This document shows positions 10,246-20,245 of a stretch of DNA of 64,000 nt, piece after piece. Each line of letters begins with the position of its first letter. Position 1 is the first letter of the stretch. The position numbers and the translations under genes were made by a program. Source of the stretch: Tethya wilhelma (taxonomy: Eukaryota > Porifera > Demospongiae > Tethyida > Tethyidae); NCBI GenBank assembly GCA_964030475.1, contig CAXIPT010000004.1:457068-521067 (forward strand), in the 5' to 3' direction. Below the pieces are notes generated by a model. The model did no database searches and was not told the origin of the DNA. It was given only the letters and a program-made list of their open reading frames with translations.

Positions 10246-10662
10246 CCTCATGTTCAGAAATGCCATAAGAACATGTTCACAAAATACGAAAAGAATTAAA
10301 GGATATATATTTAAGAAATCGACACTGTAAATTTGTTTCGAAATAACCTTTGACCTTATCCGAACAAACACTGACTTGTAATATATCATCTTAAAGCTCA
10401 TTCCAACACCTACAAGGAAATCCAATTGTTTTTCCAAAATCTTAATCCTAGTTGAAGATATTGCACAATTTATACCATACAGTCAACAAAAAATAGCAAA
10501 AAATGCATAACTTTAGCCCATTATAAGTTTGAAGCCATACAACATTGAGATCTAAAAATTGCTGTGGCTTGATATCTTAACATACACTACATGCATACCA
10601 AGTTTGCGGGAAATCTGAGGTGGGTTGGTATTTTCTTGTGTTGATTTCACATGGAATGACCC
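10246..10662. other. Non-coding interval inside the split TRAF locus
   Basis: No gene or clear repeat is seen. AT-rich sequence between the RING fragment and the inverted-repeat element. Confidence 0.5.
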
Positions 10663-11133
10663 ATATGTGAAGCCCGGCAGTAAAAATCAAAGATAATGTA
10701 CAAATGGTAGTTTCAATATAGCCTCAATTAAAGTTTACCTGTTAATAATACTTAGAATACAAGAAAGATTATATCATGTATACAACATTATATACCTACT
10801 ACCTATTTAGCATATACTGGTAAGGTTTCATGGGTATAGTTTACATACTGACATTACTGTATTGCAACATGACCTTTGACCCAACTACACGTGCTTGTGA
10901 AGAGAACTGTGAGCGTTTACACAAGAACAGTAATGAATTTACCACATGCACTTAGCTTACAACCACTTCTAGCATGTTATTACAAACGATATTAATTACC
11001 TACTATTGCAGAGTTAGGCCTTCAAACTTTGTGTGCTTGTAGTGGACATATCACACAATCTCTGGACCACAGTAACTATAGATTTTACTAGGGTATACTT
11101 AATCTTTGATTTTTACTGCCGGGCTTCACATAT
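10663..11133. mobile_element. MITE-like element, 471 bp, 31-bp perfect terminal inverted repeats
   Basis: The left end (10663-10693, beginning ATATGTGAAGCCCGGCAGTA) is the exact reverse complement of the right end (11103-11133). The interior has no open frame of useful length, so the element is non-autonomous. Sequence next to both ends is TA-rich, so a TA or longer target duplication cannot be fixed by eye. The superfamily is not assigned. It lies between the two oppositely oriented halves of the TRAF-like gene. Confidence 0.85.
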
Positions 11134-11240
11134 ATAGTTCTATGTCCCAAGATATATACAGTAAATTGAAACACTTTTTACTTCAATGGTATATACATTG
11201 CAGCTGTAACAGTAACTGTTGTAGAAAAGACTAAACCATG

Positions 11241-12323
11241 CTACATAAAAGATTTGAAGCTGACTACTATGAAGTGAAGATTCTTCATAGTGTCAGTATA
11301 TGTTGTAGAACACTCATCAAGAGTGGTATAATTTTTTTCGTTTCCATTAGGGTTTGTATTTTCTGTTTTTATTTTTGAATACCAACTTGGGTGATTAAGT
11401 ATAAATGTTTTAGTTATGTGCCGTGTGAAATAGGATCTATCTTGTTTCAACAACTGGATGGTTACTTCTCCTTTTAGCGGCCATTTTAGTTCATCGTCAA
11501 ATTCACCTCTCATTAAATGAACACTAACTGAGATTTTTTGTCTGTTGCTAAAGAACCTAGATTCTTGATGGCACTTCATTTTGAAGCAAAGTTTATAACC
11601 TCTGTGATGAGTATAAAATGGTGGAGAGTACCTAAAATCTCCAGTATTATTTAATTTAGGAATTTCCATATCAACTGGTGGAATGTTAAATGTTATTGCC
11701 GTTAGTTTTTCCTTTTCCCTCTCTAACTCAGTTACTCTGCTTCTGAGTATTTTGTTCTCTTTTGTTTGGGCTTCATTTTCTGTTGCTAGTACCAGCAGTT
11801 GCTTCATCATCAATTCATTCATTTTTTTCCTGTCTAGTAACTTACTGTCAGCCATCATTGATGTGTGTTTGAAAAATTCAACACGGAGATGTTCTCCCAT
11901 ATCTTTACGAGGTAGCTTCACCTCACATCCAGCATAGTGGAAGCCACATTCGATAATTGTTTGAGGACAATCTTCAGCTAGATGGTTCTCTAGATTCTGT
12001 CGCTGGAGAACAGCACCACACTTATTAGAACACTCAATAGGGTAGCACCCACACACAGGCCAGTGGTTGGTTGTAACATCTTCAAAAGTTGACTTGTAGA
12101 TATTGCAGTGTTCACAGGTAAAAGGACGTTTTGGACACTCCTCAGTTTGATGGTGGTTGATGTGTTGTCGTTGGTGAGACTCCGAACATTGAGTGCATTT
12201 GACCATGGCAAAGACACACCCTTCAAGCTGGTTATCAGGTTGAGGGTCCAAGTTAAGATGGTTGTCTAGTTTTCCTAGCTCTCCAGTCCACTCACACCCA
12301 GACCAGCCTTTATACCAGTCCAA
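11241..12323 (-). pseudogene. TRAF-like body: TRAF zinc fingers, coiled coil, TRAF-C remnant, without RING
   Basis: The open frame is about 360 codons but starts at a non-ATG codon. Residues about 8-150 hold TRAF-type zinc fingers (GCEWTGELGKLDNHLN, then repeated C..C...H...C units such as FTCEHC, IECSNKCGA and IECGFHYAGCEV). Residues about 165-215 are a heptad-rich coiled coil (ENEAQTKENKILRSRVTELE). Residues about 225-340 resemble a TRAF-C/MATH domain. TRAF proteins link receptors to ubiquitin signalling in the cytoplasm. There is no RING here and the last residues do not look like a normal TRAF-C end. Upstream it runs into an array-gene signal peptide in another frame, so normal expression is doubtful. 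Confidence 0.75.
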
Positions 12324-12363
12324 TGATGGTACTGAGCAATAGCAAAGGAAGAATCTTGTCCAT
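12324..12363 (-). pseudogene. Signal-peptide stub of a LWSQCGVE-family gene fused to TRAF sequence
   Basis: The ATG at 12361-12363 begins MDKILPLLLLSTIIGLV, which matches the family signal peptide (LLSTIIGLV). It reaches a stop at once because the sequence switches to the TRAF body. The stub is out of frame with the TRAF frame. The junction lies within the shared letters GGACTGG, a microhomology. Confidence 0.75.
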
Positions 12364-12831
12364 CTGTGATTTGTTTCAGCTCTCAGTAAAACTGTTATAG
12401 GTAACTTCTTGTATTGTTTTAGCTGCCAGAGCGGAAAGAATATGATTGTTCACTACCCCTAAGCACATTAATTTTATAGCCTAACATGCTGAAATCTGTG
12501 TATATGATGAAACTCACTACATGCGTGGGCTTCACATGCCACATGCATGTTGTATAGTATGTTGATTACATATTATGACATAACATCAGAAGTTGAGTCA
12601 TGATATCATGGTTTTGATTAAGTAACATTATGTCAATTTCACATATCTCAAAGGCACTGCCTACTGCATTAGTTTACACTACAACTGCCTAAATGTTATT
12701 TACCTACTAGCTAGTAGCCACAGTTTGTAATACTGTTGACATCTTTTATCTATTTATAGCTACATTCCTGTACTATGTCATGATGTAACTTATAATACAC
12801 ACATGCATGCTTTGCACATCCTCAAGAGTTG
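12364..12831. promoter_or_regulatory. Orphaned family 5' flank, now upstream of the TRAF fusion
   Basis: This is the standard subfamily A 5' flank (same order of words as 474-760 and 5537-5900). It includes GTTGATTACAT, then TGAGTCA at 12594-12600 followed by TGATATCATGG. If still active it would transcribe the TRAF-like body at 11241-12323. Confidence 0.45.
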
Positions 12832-13986
12832 TTAAATGTTCCACATTCCTATGATGATAGCAAGAAGGAGCAAAAGAATTTCCACATTGTTGCAATGAGC
12901 TTTATTCAACAGCAGACTACGACAAGTCAGAGGTGGTGTCTCAACTCCACACTGACTCCAGAAGGTGTAGTTAGCTAAAGCTCTTTGCCCTTCTCTCGAT
13001 GAACTAAATATTCTCTCACCAGTGGCATTATAACGGACATTAAAGCAGCAATCTTGAGTGCTTCTTATCATATCTAATTTTTTTGTACATTCATTGGAAC
13101 ATGTCATTATGTTTCCCTGAGGGTCACATTCGAGTATTGCTGAAGAGATAATTGTGTAATTGTTGGCTATTATATTACAGTATTCTCTTTTTGAATTCAC
13201 TAGGCAAGTGTCTGATGCAGTTGCAATAATATATCTTATATATCCTGCACACTGTTCCATATTGTTTTCTATCCTACGTAATATAACATTAATCAGTGGA
13301 GAGCATTGAATTTCCAATAACTGTCTCAAATATACTTCATATGTACATTGTGCAGCATTAGTCAGTGGTGTCCTTGAAATAGTCTGTTCACACTGTTGCA
13401 ATGGCTCCACACCACATTGGGACCAAAGAGAGTAGTTAAAAATTGTCCTTTGTGATTGTATGCTATTGTTATACAGTGAATCTATACAGCAACCTGCTGC
13501 GTTGTTTCTGACTTTTTCCAAAGCTGTCGCACACTCCATACTTGGGCACTGAGTCAGAGGTTCACTCGAAGAAGGACCATTTCTAAAGCATCCATCTCTG
13601 ATAGTTGAATATGGATGTACGACTTGTTCATCATCATCGAGTGTTCCACACAATGTACCTTGTTCATTTCTATCACACAGTGAAGCAGTACTCACTGCTT
13701 CTTCATTACGACCACAGTTTAGAGCCACTTGTACGATTTGTTTATAGTAGCCTCTCTCACAAAGTAATCGTTCTAATTCTTTGTCACACTCGACTGGAAA
13801 TTCCTGGTCCTCTTCATTGTTAGAGTTTTCACTGGTTTGTCGTTTGTGAATTCTTTGCTCAATTTTGTTGTCACCTCCTAACATTTTCAGCCATTTTTGC
13901 ATCAGTTTTGGATTTATTTCTCCCGTACTGGCTCCAAGTTGTGTGGTGCTGAGCATTAGCAAAAATATGTCGTAGATAAATCCCAT
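12832..13986 (-). CDS. LWSQCGVE-family protein, subfamily A
   Basis: An intact single exon of 384 residues from an ATG at 13984-13986. Signal peptide about 1-20 (ends TTQLGAS), KRQ at 48-50, then an acidic Asn/Glu-rich spacer (ENSNNEEDQEF) before the first module cysteine at 67. Both modules are complete, with NAAGCC and STQDCCFN cores, LWSQCGVEPLQQCEQTIS and FWSQCGVETPPLTC ends, and a tail ending IIIGMWNI. It is the closest relative of the 6028-7131 gene. It lies directly behind the orphaned promoter and TRAF fusion. Confidence 0.9.
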   Translation of the reverse strand: MGFIYDIFLLMLSTTQLGASTGEINPKLMQKWLKMLGGDNKIEQRIHKRQTSENSNNEEDQEFPVECDKELERLLCERGYYKQIVQVALNCGRNEEAVSTASLCDRNEQGTLCGTLDDDEQVVHPYSTIRDGCFRNGPSSSEPLTQCPSMECATALEKVRNNAAGCCIDSLYNNSIQSQRTIFNYSLWSQCGVEPLQQCEQTISRTPLTNAAQCTYEVYLRQLLEIQCSPLINVILRRIENNMEQCAGYIRYIIATASDTCLVNSKREYCNIIANNYTIISSAILECDPQGNIMTCSNECTKKLDMIRSTQDCCFNVRYNATGERIFSSSREGQRALANYTFWSQCGVETPPLTCRSLLLNKAHCNNVEILLLLLAIIIGMWNI

Positions 13987-14884
13987 TTTGAATCTTCTAT
14001 CAATGAAATGTTAACGTTATTGACTGACAATCTATGTGGTAGCCAAAGTAGTAGGAATAGACAATGTGAATATTTATGCAACAGTTGCCATTTATGGAAT
14101 CATAACTGCTTTTTTGCTTTGTGTATTATTTGAAGTGAAATTGAAAATTGTAATAATAACTGTTATGAGTAAACCTGGCAGGAATCTGAGCTGCTTAAAG
14201 CACAACATAGATTTGTGAATGTACAAACGTGCATTTAAATTGAGTAGAAAATTTCCTACTCTACAAAATATATACACCATGCATATATGTAAGCATGCAC
14301 ATACAGTACATGCACGTTAACAGCATAAAGTGGTTGGATATAACTGTGTTCCATTGTTGCTATTGGTACACAGCTATAATTAACCCTTGGTGCACATGCA
14401 CACCTAGGGTTACGGTAGTTGTTTTGTCTGTCTGTGTGTGTGTGTGTGTGTGTTTGTGTTCCAACAATATCTCAAGAACATCAGCTCCAGTCTTCAAAAG
14501 CCGCATACCAAGGTAAAATAATCATGATTATCTAAAAGAATTACACAAAGAATTCAATAAAAGTTTGTAGTTCCTGAGATAATAATTATGAAGCTTTTCA
14601 ACCTCTTCGAGCGCTAAGCTTCGAGGCCATACCCATAAGGCCATACAGTTGAAATTTTGGAGGGCGAGCATGAGGGGCGAGCCTGAGCGAGTTATACATA
14701 TAACATAGATAGCAGAGTATAAGTATGGCCTGGGATCCTTTACAAAGATAGCAAGATTGTGCTATACATAATGTATACGTTGTGGCAATAACTACAATAG
14801 TACACTGAAGATAGCCAACATCAAGAACTTTCATTGTACCATTTCATGAATGATAAAATGTACAAACACATAAACACAGATATG
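13987..14884. other. Intergenic interval with a TG repeat; apparent insertion breakpoint at its right edge
   Basis: No gene is supported. A (TG)n tract lies at 14427-14459. The pseudogene at 14885-15484 loses its 3' half abruptly near 14896 and is replaced by sequence from this interval, so the interval contains an insertion or deletion breakpoint. Confidence 0.5.
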
Positions 14885-15484
14885 TCACAAATATGTCCTA
14901 GAAATAGTCTGTTCACATTGTTCAAAAATCTCCACGTCACATTGGGACCAAAGAGAGTAGTCAAAAACCCCATTCGAGCCTCCCTCCAGTGTGATGTTAT
15001 TTACCAACTCAATGCAGCAGCCTGGTGGGCTGTTTCTAATGGCTTGTAAGGCAGCAGTACATTCTTCACTTGGGCAGACATCTCCTGAAGGTTGTCTTAC
15101 CATGCAGTTAGCTTCTGCAATTGTGATAAGGTTCTGAAACATTTCAATATCGTATGTACCACACAGCTGTCCCTTCTCATTTCTGTCACATGATCTGGCA
15201 ATCATTTCAGCTTCTTCATTTTGTCCACATTTCAATCTCAGTTGTGTGAGTTGTCTACTGAATGCATTTTGACAAGAAAGGAGACTCAGCTCTGAAAAGC
15301 ACTCTTCGGAGATCTCTGGATCAGTGGTTTATCGTTTGTAAAGCCCATGTTCCTTGTTTTGAAGACCCACTGCTGTTTTGAATGAAGTTTGAGTCATCCA
15401 TGTGTGCTTCAGATCTACTGGTGTGTCACAACCCACCAGTCCAATGATGCTACTGAGTAATAGTACTAGAAGAAGCTTCTCCAT
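14885..15484 (-). pseudogene. LWSQCGVE-family gene, 3'-truncated with a nonsense codon
   Basis: The 5' half is nearly identical to the intact gene at 4433-5536. The ATG is at 15482-15484, followed by the signal peptide, then module 1 up to LWSQCDVEIFEQCEQTISRT. The Gln codon of the KRQ site has become TAA (15329-15331). After ISRTYL the family sequence stops and module 2 and the tail are missing. The 5' flank is also nearly identical to that at 5537-5990. Confidence 0.85.
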
Positions 15485-15962
15485 CTGTGATTCAGTTTGT
15501 TTTGCTTCTCAGTCAGCTTTTCAAGTAACTGCTTGTATTGATTTAGCAGCCAGAGCAGAAACTTGCATGAAATATATAGGCTTTCAATGATTGCTCACTA
15601 CTCCTGATATATTGACTTTATGTATAGTAGCCTGACTTGCTGAAATCTGAGTATTATGATGAAAACTCCCTGCGTGGGCTTTACATGTGTATCACCTCCA
15701 TACAACGTTATGTTGATTACATCATTATGACATAATATCAGTAACAAAAAAACAAGAGTTGAGTCATGATATCATGGCCCTTGATTATTTAAAACCTTGT
15801 AACATAGTATCAATTGCACATATTTTAAAGCACTGCCCACTACGTTTGTTTACACTACAACTGCCTAAGTGTTATTTACCTACTATCTAGTAGCCATAAT
15901 TATATATGTAGTATTATTTCAGCTGTTTATAGCTACATTTCTATACAATGTCATAATGTAAC
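15485..15962. promoter_or_regulatory. Family 5' flank, near-copy of 5537-6027
   Basis: Almost the same base sequence as upstream of the 5536 gene, including TGAGTCA at 15760-15766 followed by TGATATCATGG. Its only gene is the dead copy at 14885-15484. Confidence 0.4.
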
Positions 15963-16775
15963 CTAGCTATAGCTTGCTATGATAATAGCAAGAACAGGCA
16001 ATAGGATTCCCACATTGTTGTGATGAGCTTCATTCAGCAGCACATGACGGCAGGTCAGAGGTGGTGGCTCAACTTCACACTGTTTCCACAAGGTGTAGTT
16101 GGCTAAAGCTCTTTCATTTTCACTTGACAAACTAAAGAATCCTGGCTCACCAGTGAAATTATAACGGACATTGAAGCAACTGTCCTGAGTGCTTCTTATC
16201 ATTTCCAAATTTCCCTTACATTCTGGGGAACATGGTATTGTGTCTCCCTGAGGGTCACATTCGACTAATGCTGAATTGATAATTGCCTCATTGATGGCTA
16301 TTTGACAAAATTCTCCTTGTGAATTTACCTGGCAACCATCACCCGTAAATCTTCTAAATCCTGCACACTCTTCCATGTTGTTTTCTATGCTACGTAGTAT
16401 ATCATTAACCCCTGAGGAGCAATTAATTTCCAGTAACTGTCTAGTGTATTCCTCATTTGTACATGATCTAGCATTTGGTAGTGGTGTCCTTGAAATGTTC
16501 TGTTCACACTGTTGGAATGGCTCCACACCACATTGGGACCAGAGAGTGTAATCTAACATCCTTTGAAATGATATGCTATTGTTAAACATTGCTTTATGTA
16601 TGATGCTGGCGATAAGCATGAGAATTGCCACTGGTTTTTGCTATGAGTGTTAAATGATGTAGCAGCACCACCAGTAGAGGTAGTACCACCACTAGTAAAG
16701 GTAGTACCATCAGTTGATGTGTCAAAATTAATTGACAATAGCAGATTACGACAGGTCAGAGATGGTGTCTTCTAC
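15963..16775 (-). pseudogene. Chimeric LWSQCGVE-family pseudogene: stalk and tail of one gene joined to the 3' half of another
   Basis: From about 16600 down to 15963 the frame matches the 6028-7131 gene from FNNSISFQRML in module 1 to the C-terminus (LWKQCEVEPPPLTCRHVLL, then a hydrophobic tail). Directly upstream (about 16600-16775) is the end of a different member: a TPSLTCRNLLL trace, a Thr/Ser/Gly-rich stalk (FTSGGTTSTGG) and a short hydrophobic tail piece (AILMLIASII). The stalk and tail pieces are in different frames. There is no signal peptide and no initiating ATG. One core cysteine pair is also damaged (QDSCFN instead of QDCCFN). Confidence 0.75.
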
Positions 16776-17254
16776 ATAATTTTATGCTTCCTGTTCTCAT
16801 TTGTCACAGTGACATTGATTTGCCTTTAGTTAATTCTTATTTCAAAATATGCTTTTTGTGTCTATACTTCTATAGTATTGTAAAGTATTTCTATATTAAA
16901 CTTTAAACATTGAGAATGTGTAATTTGAAGTGGGCACATACAGCAAGTCTAGCCAGAGCAGCTCTATAAGTATGGTTGCTAGGGAAGTACTATCTATGGT
17001 ACAAGAATGCAATTAAGGAATTCTTATGAATGTTGTTTATGTAGTAGGAAGTGGGTATTTAATTTAATATAAGCATTTGAGCAGGTAAGTACAGTGCGTA
17101 ATTTACTAACAATCAGGATGTACTCCCACAAAGAAGTTTAAAAGCTGTTACAAACTTTGGATTTGAAGACATTTTCACCAGTAAGACATCTCTGTAGACT
17201 TACTTTACTGAAGATTTAGTTGACTGCATGTATATTTACAGTGCCTCACTCAAT
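16776..17254. other. Intergenic flank of the + strand gene at 17255
   Basis: No gene is seen. It contains the third copy of the dispersed block (about 16931-17055) described at 1280. Confidence 0.5.
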
Positions 17255-18382
17255 ATGAAGTGTTTGGTTGTGGTCATTATCATCTCACTCAGTGTTGGAA
17301 TTAGCACTTGTGTTAGGCCAGGTTCCAAGCTGCCCTGGATGGTTAGGAAACCATTGATCCAACAGCCAGAAGATAACAAAAACAGCATCTTTAGGAGACA
17401 AAGTGACAGTGAAGACAAGATCCCAGAGTGTTGCAATGCAGAATTAATACGTTTAGGTTGCCAAACAGGTCTGTCTGAGCGAATTGTACGCTTTTATCTC
17501 AACTGTGGACGAAATCAAGATGCTGAATCTGCTGCTAAAGAGTGTGACAGAAACATTTTAACTGGACAATTTTGTCTTACTTATGATCAGTTACCAATCG
17601 ACAGTATGATATCTAGAGTGGAAGACGACTGTTTCAAACACCAATCTTCAAGTGGTATCTGTCCTAGTTCAGAGTGCTTGAAATCGTTAGAAACTCTTCA
17701 TGACAGTCCAAGTGGCTGTTGTGTGGGTGCTTACTATAATGGTACCAATCGTGGTGGTGATGGTAGTGATGCCATTTTTGACTACACTCTCTGGTCCCAA
17801 TGTGGAGTTGAGCCATTCCAACAGTGTGAACAGACCATTTCAAGGACACCAGTACCTAACATCACACCGTGTACTGAAGAGGAATACTTGAGACGATTCT
17901 TAAATTTGATCTGCTCGGCAGATCTGTTCAATCACATTTTAGATCAAATTGAAGATATTGAAGGGTGCTCTTTATATAGAAAAACATTTGAAATAGAATG
18001 TCAGGTGAATTCGCAGAAAGAGAAATGTCAATTGGTGGATTTTATCAATGACAAAAACATGGAACGAACACTTGATGAGTGTAGTGTGGAACAGACTAGT
18101 TGTTCTAATGATTGTAGAGAACTTTTGAAGTTGATTAAGCTTGAATATGGATGTTGTTTTAACTCCATTTACAACAACACTGAATATGCAGACTTGCTAG
18201 ACGTTGAAGAAGATCGCATGGCCCTAGCCAACTACACCTTGTGGCATCGGTGTGGAGTTGAGACACCACCTTCAAGTCTTACCTGTCATAGTCTGCTGAC
18301 TGGGAGTAGAGCTCATCGTAACAAAAGTATTGGGATTCTTATGCTCATTTGCATACTATTTATGACAATGTGGAACATCTAA
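17255..18382 (+). CDS. LWSQCGVE-family protein, subfamily A
   Basis: An intact single exon of 375 residues. I choose the ATG at 17255 because it starts the signal peptide (MKCLVVVIIISLSVGIST); an in-frame ATG lies nine codons upstream. RRQ at 47-49. The first module cysteines are an ECC pair at 59-60. Both modules are complete (SPSGCC and EYGCCFN cores; LWSQCGVEPFQQCEQTISRTP and LWHRCGVETPPSSLTC ends) and the tail ends FMTMWNI. It is the first + strand member in the window and is separated from the - strand copies by the dispersed block. Confidence 0.9.
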   Translation: MKCLVVVIIISLSVGISTCVRPGSKLPWMVRKPLIQQPEDNKNSIFRRQSDSEDKIPECCNAELIRLGCQTGLSERIVRFYLNCGRNQDAESAAKECDRNILTGQFCLTYDQLPIDSMISRVEDDCFKHQSSSGICPSSECLKSLETLHDSPSGCCVGAYYNGTNRGGDGSDAIFDYTLWSQCGVEPFQQCEQTISRTPVPNITPCTEEEYLRRFLNLICSADLFNHILDQIEDIEGCSLYRKTFEIECQVNSQKEKCQLVDFINDKNMERTLDECSVEQTSCSNDCRELLKLIKLEYGCCFNSIYNNTEYADLLDVEEDRMALANYTLWHRCGVETPPSSLTCHSLLTGSRAHRNKSIGILMLICILFMTMWNI

Positions 18383-18853
18383 CTAAACAAACTGTGAATT
18401 ATTTTCTCCAAGAAATTGATACTTATGGGCATGCATGGACTTTAAGTAGAATAGCATGTTATTATGTATAGCTAGTGCAGTATTATGTTTGTTCAACCCT
18501 TGACCAGTGTACGTGCAATACCTAAAAATTTCTTCAAAATACAATAAGACATGGCTCTATGAATAATATTATGGAATTCTATTATGTAAAGTATACATGT
18601 TGTTTCATAGAGAAATTAAAATTTGTGCAATAACTTTATAGAATTAATGTTTGAACTTTGAATGAGTCCTCCAAGGTACAAAAGGTCTCTTTTCTATGCG
18701 TGGTGTTCACTTGATGAGCAAAGCCAGAGTTCATATAGTCTAATGGCAGGAACTTAGTCTTGCACTGTGTATATAATACTAAAGGTAAAGCTTATTTCTC
18801 ATACTATAGCTTGCTTGTATTATGTGGCTAGAAATCAAGTCAGCTTGCAAAAT
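18383..18853. other. Intergenic interval between two + strand array members
   Basis: No gene is seen. AT-rich 3' flank of the preceding gene and 5' flank of the following broken copy. Confidence 0.5.
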
Positions 18854-19952
18854 ATGAAGTTTTTCTTAGTAGCTGCTTCTGTATTTTTTTTCTCTGTTGA
18901 ACTCGGTACCAGTGTGAAGTTGAGTTCAAAATGACTACCAAACGAAAATATGAAAATGGCAGGTCAAGATCTTGATCACAAGATATCTCAGAGGCAGATT
19001 GATTCAGTTAGGCTTGAGAAGTGTTATGATACAATTACTCGCCTATCCTGTCAAACCGGTTTCTCAGAACAAATGGTACGAATTTCCCTAAATTGTGGAC
19101 AAAATGATAATGCTGATTACTTTGCTACTTACTGTGACAAAAATAAAGCTGGAGAATTTTGTGGAGTTTATGAGTATCAATTAAGACTCTCTACTGAATG
19201 ACGTCGATATTATCTGTGAGTTGCCTCCACCTTGGGACTCTCAGGATGTCAAATTATTGGATGAATGCCCTAATCCCAAATGTGCTGAGGCATTACAAGC
19301 AGTTCGTCATAACAGTTCTACTGGCTGCTGTACAGATGCATTGTACAATGATACTCGCTCTGAGTTGGACTACCATCTTTGGTCAGTCTGCAATGTAGAG
19401 CCATTCCAACAGTGTGAACAGACCATTTCAAGGATACCAATACCTAACATCACACTGTGTAGTGAAAAGGAATTTGACAGACAAATGTTTAACTTACAAT
19501 GTTCTGGGCTGTATTTTTCTATTCTTGAGGAGGTGTTTGACATGGAAGAATGTTCTGGAATCAGGAATTTATTTAAATCACAATGTCTCGTAAATTCTCG
19601 TGGAGATAATTGTCTTCTGTTTATTGACGATAATCCTCATACTATCTCAGCTCAAAATGAATGCCTCGTAGACCAGATTATTTGCTCTGAGAGTTGCAGG
19701 CAAGCTTTGGAAGGAGTTAGAACCGAATTAGGTTGTTGCTTCAATGCGGTGAACAATGGTACTTATTCTAGATTTCATAGTCCTAGTCAAAATGACATGG
19801 CTTTGGCTAACTACACCTTGTGGAGTCAGTGTAGAGTTGAGACACCACCTCTGACTTGTCGTAATCTGTTGGATAATAAAGCTCATCGCAACAGGAGTAT
19901 TGGGCTTCCTATTCTCATTGGTGCACTCTTTGTGACAATTTGGAATATTTGA
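18854..19952 (+). pseudogene. LWSQCGVE-family gene broken by a stop and a frameshift
   Basis: The ATG at 18854 starts a signal peptide (MKFFLVAASVFFFSVELGTS). An in-frame TGA at 18932-18934 interrupts the propeptide exactly where relatives read SKLP; the frame then resumes (QRQ site, module 1 to CGVYEYQ). A one-base shift near 19190-19205 moves the rest (19221-19952) into the next frame: GCC core, LWSVCNVEPFQQCEQTIS, complete module 2, LWSQCRVETPPLTCRNLL and a tail ending TIWNI. Apart from these lesions the gene is full length. The lesions are too close together and too small for an intron. Confidence 0.8.
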
Positions 19953-20245
19953 ACTAGATTAAGCAACTTGCAACAAGATTTTATTGATTTTGATAATAAT
20001 GTATAAAGATGTATTATGGACCATTTATAATATTATAGCCGAATTGATATAGTCTGCTGTGAACAATAAGCTGTAATGATTGTTATAGAGCTGCCAAACA
20101 TTGTTACAACATGCACCTATGTACATAAATAGTAAATAATTGGACAATTGGAAGAATGTGAATTCAATATTGACAATTAACTTGACAATGTAACTGTACT
20201 CTTAACATCGACAGTTAACACTTCTTGTTACTTGGCTCTATTTAT

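Noticed and set aside
18932..19221. An intron explaining the broken gene at 18854-19952
   Set aside because: The stop and frameshift are point-like, sequence on both sides aligns without a gap, and intact relatives have no introns.
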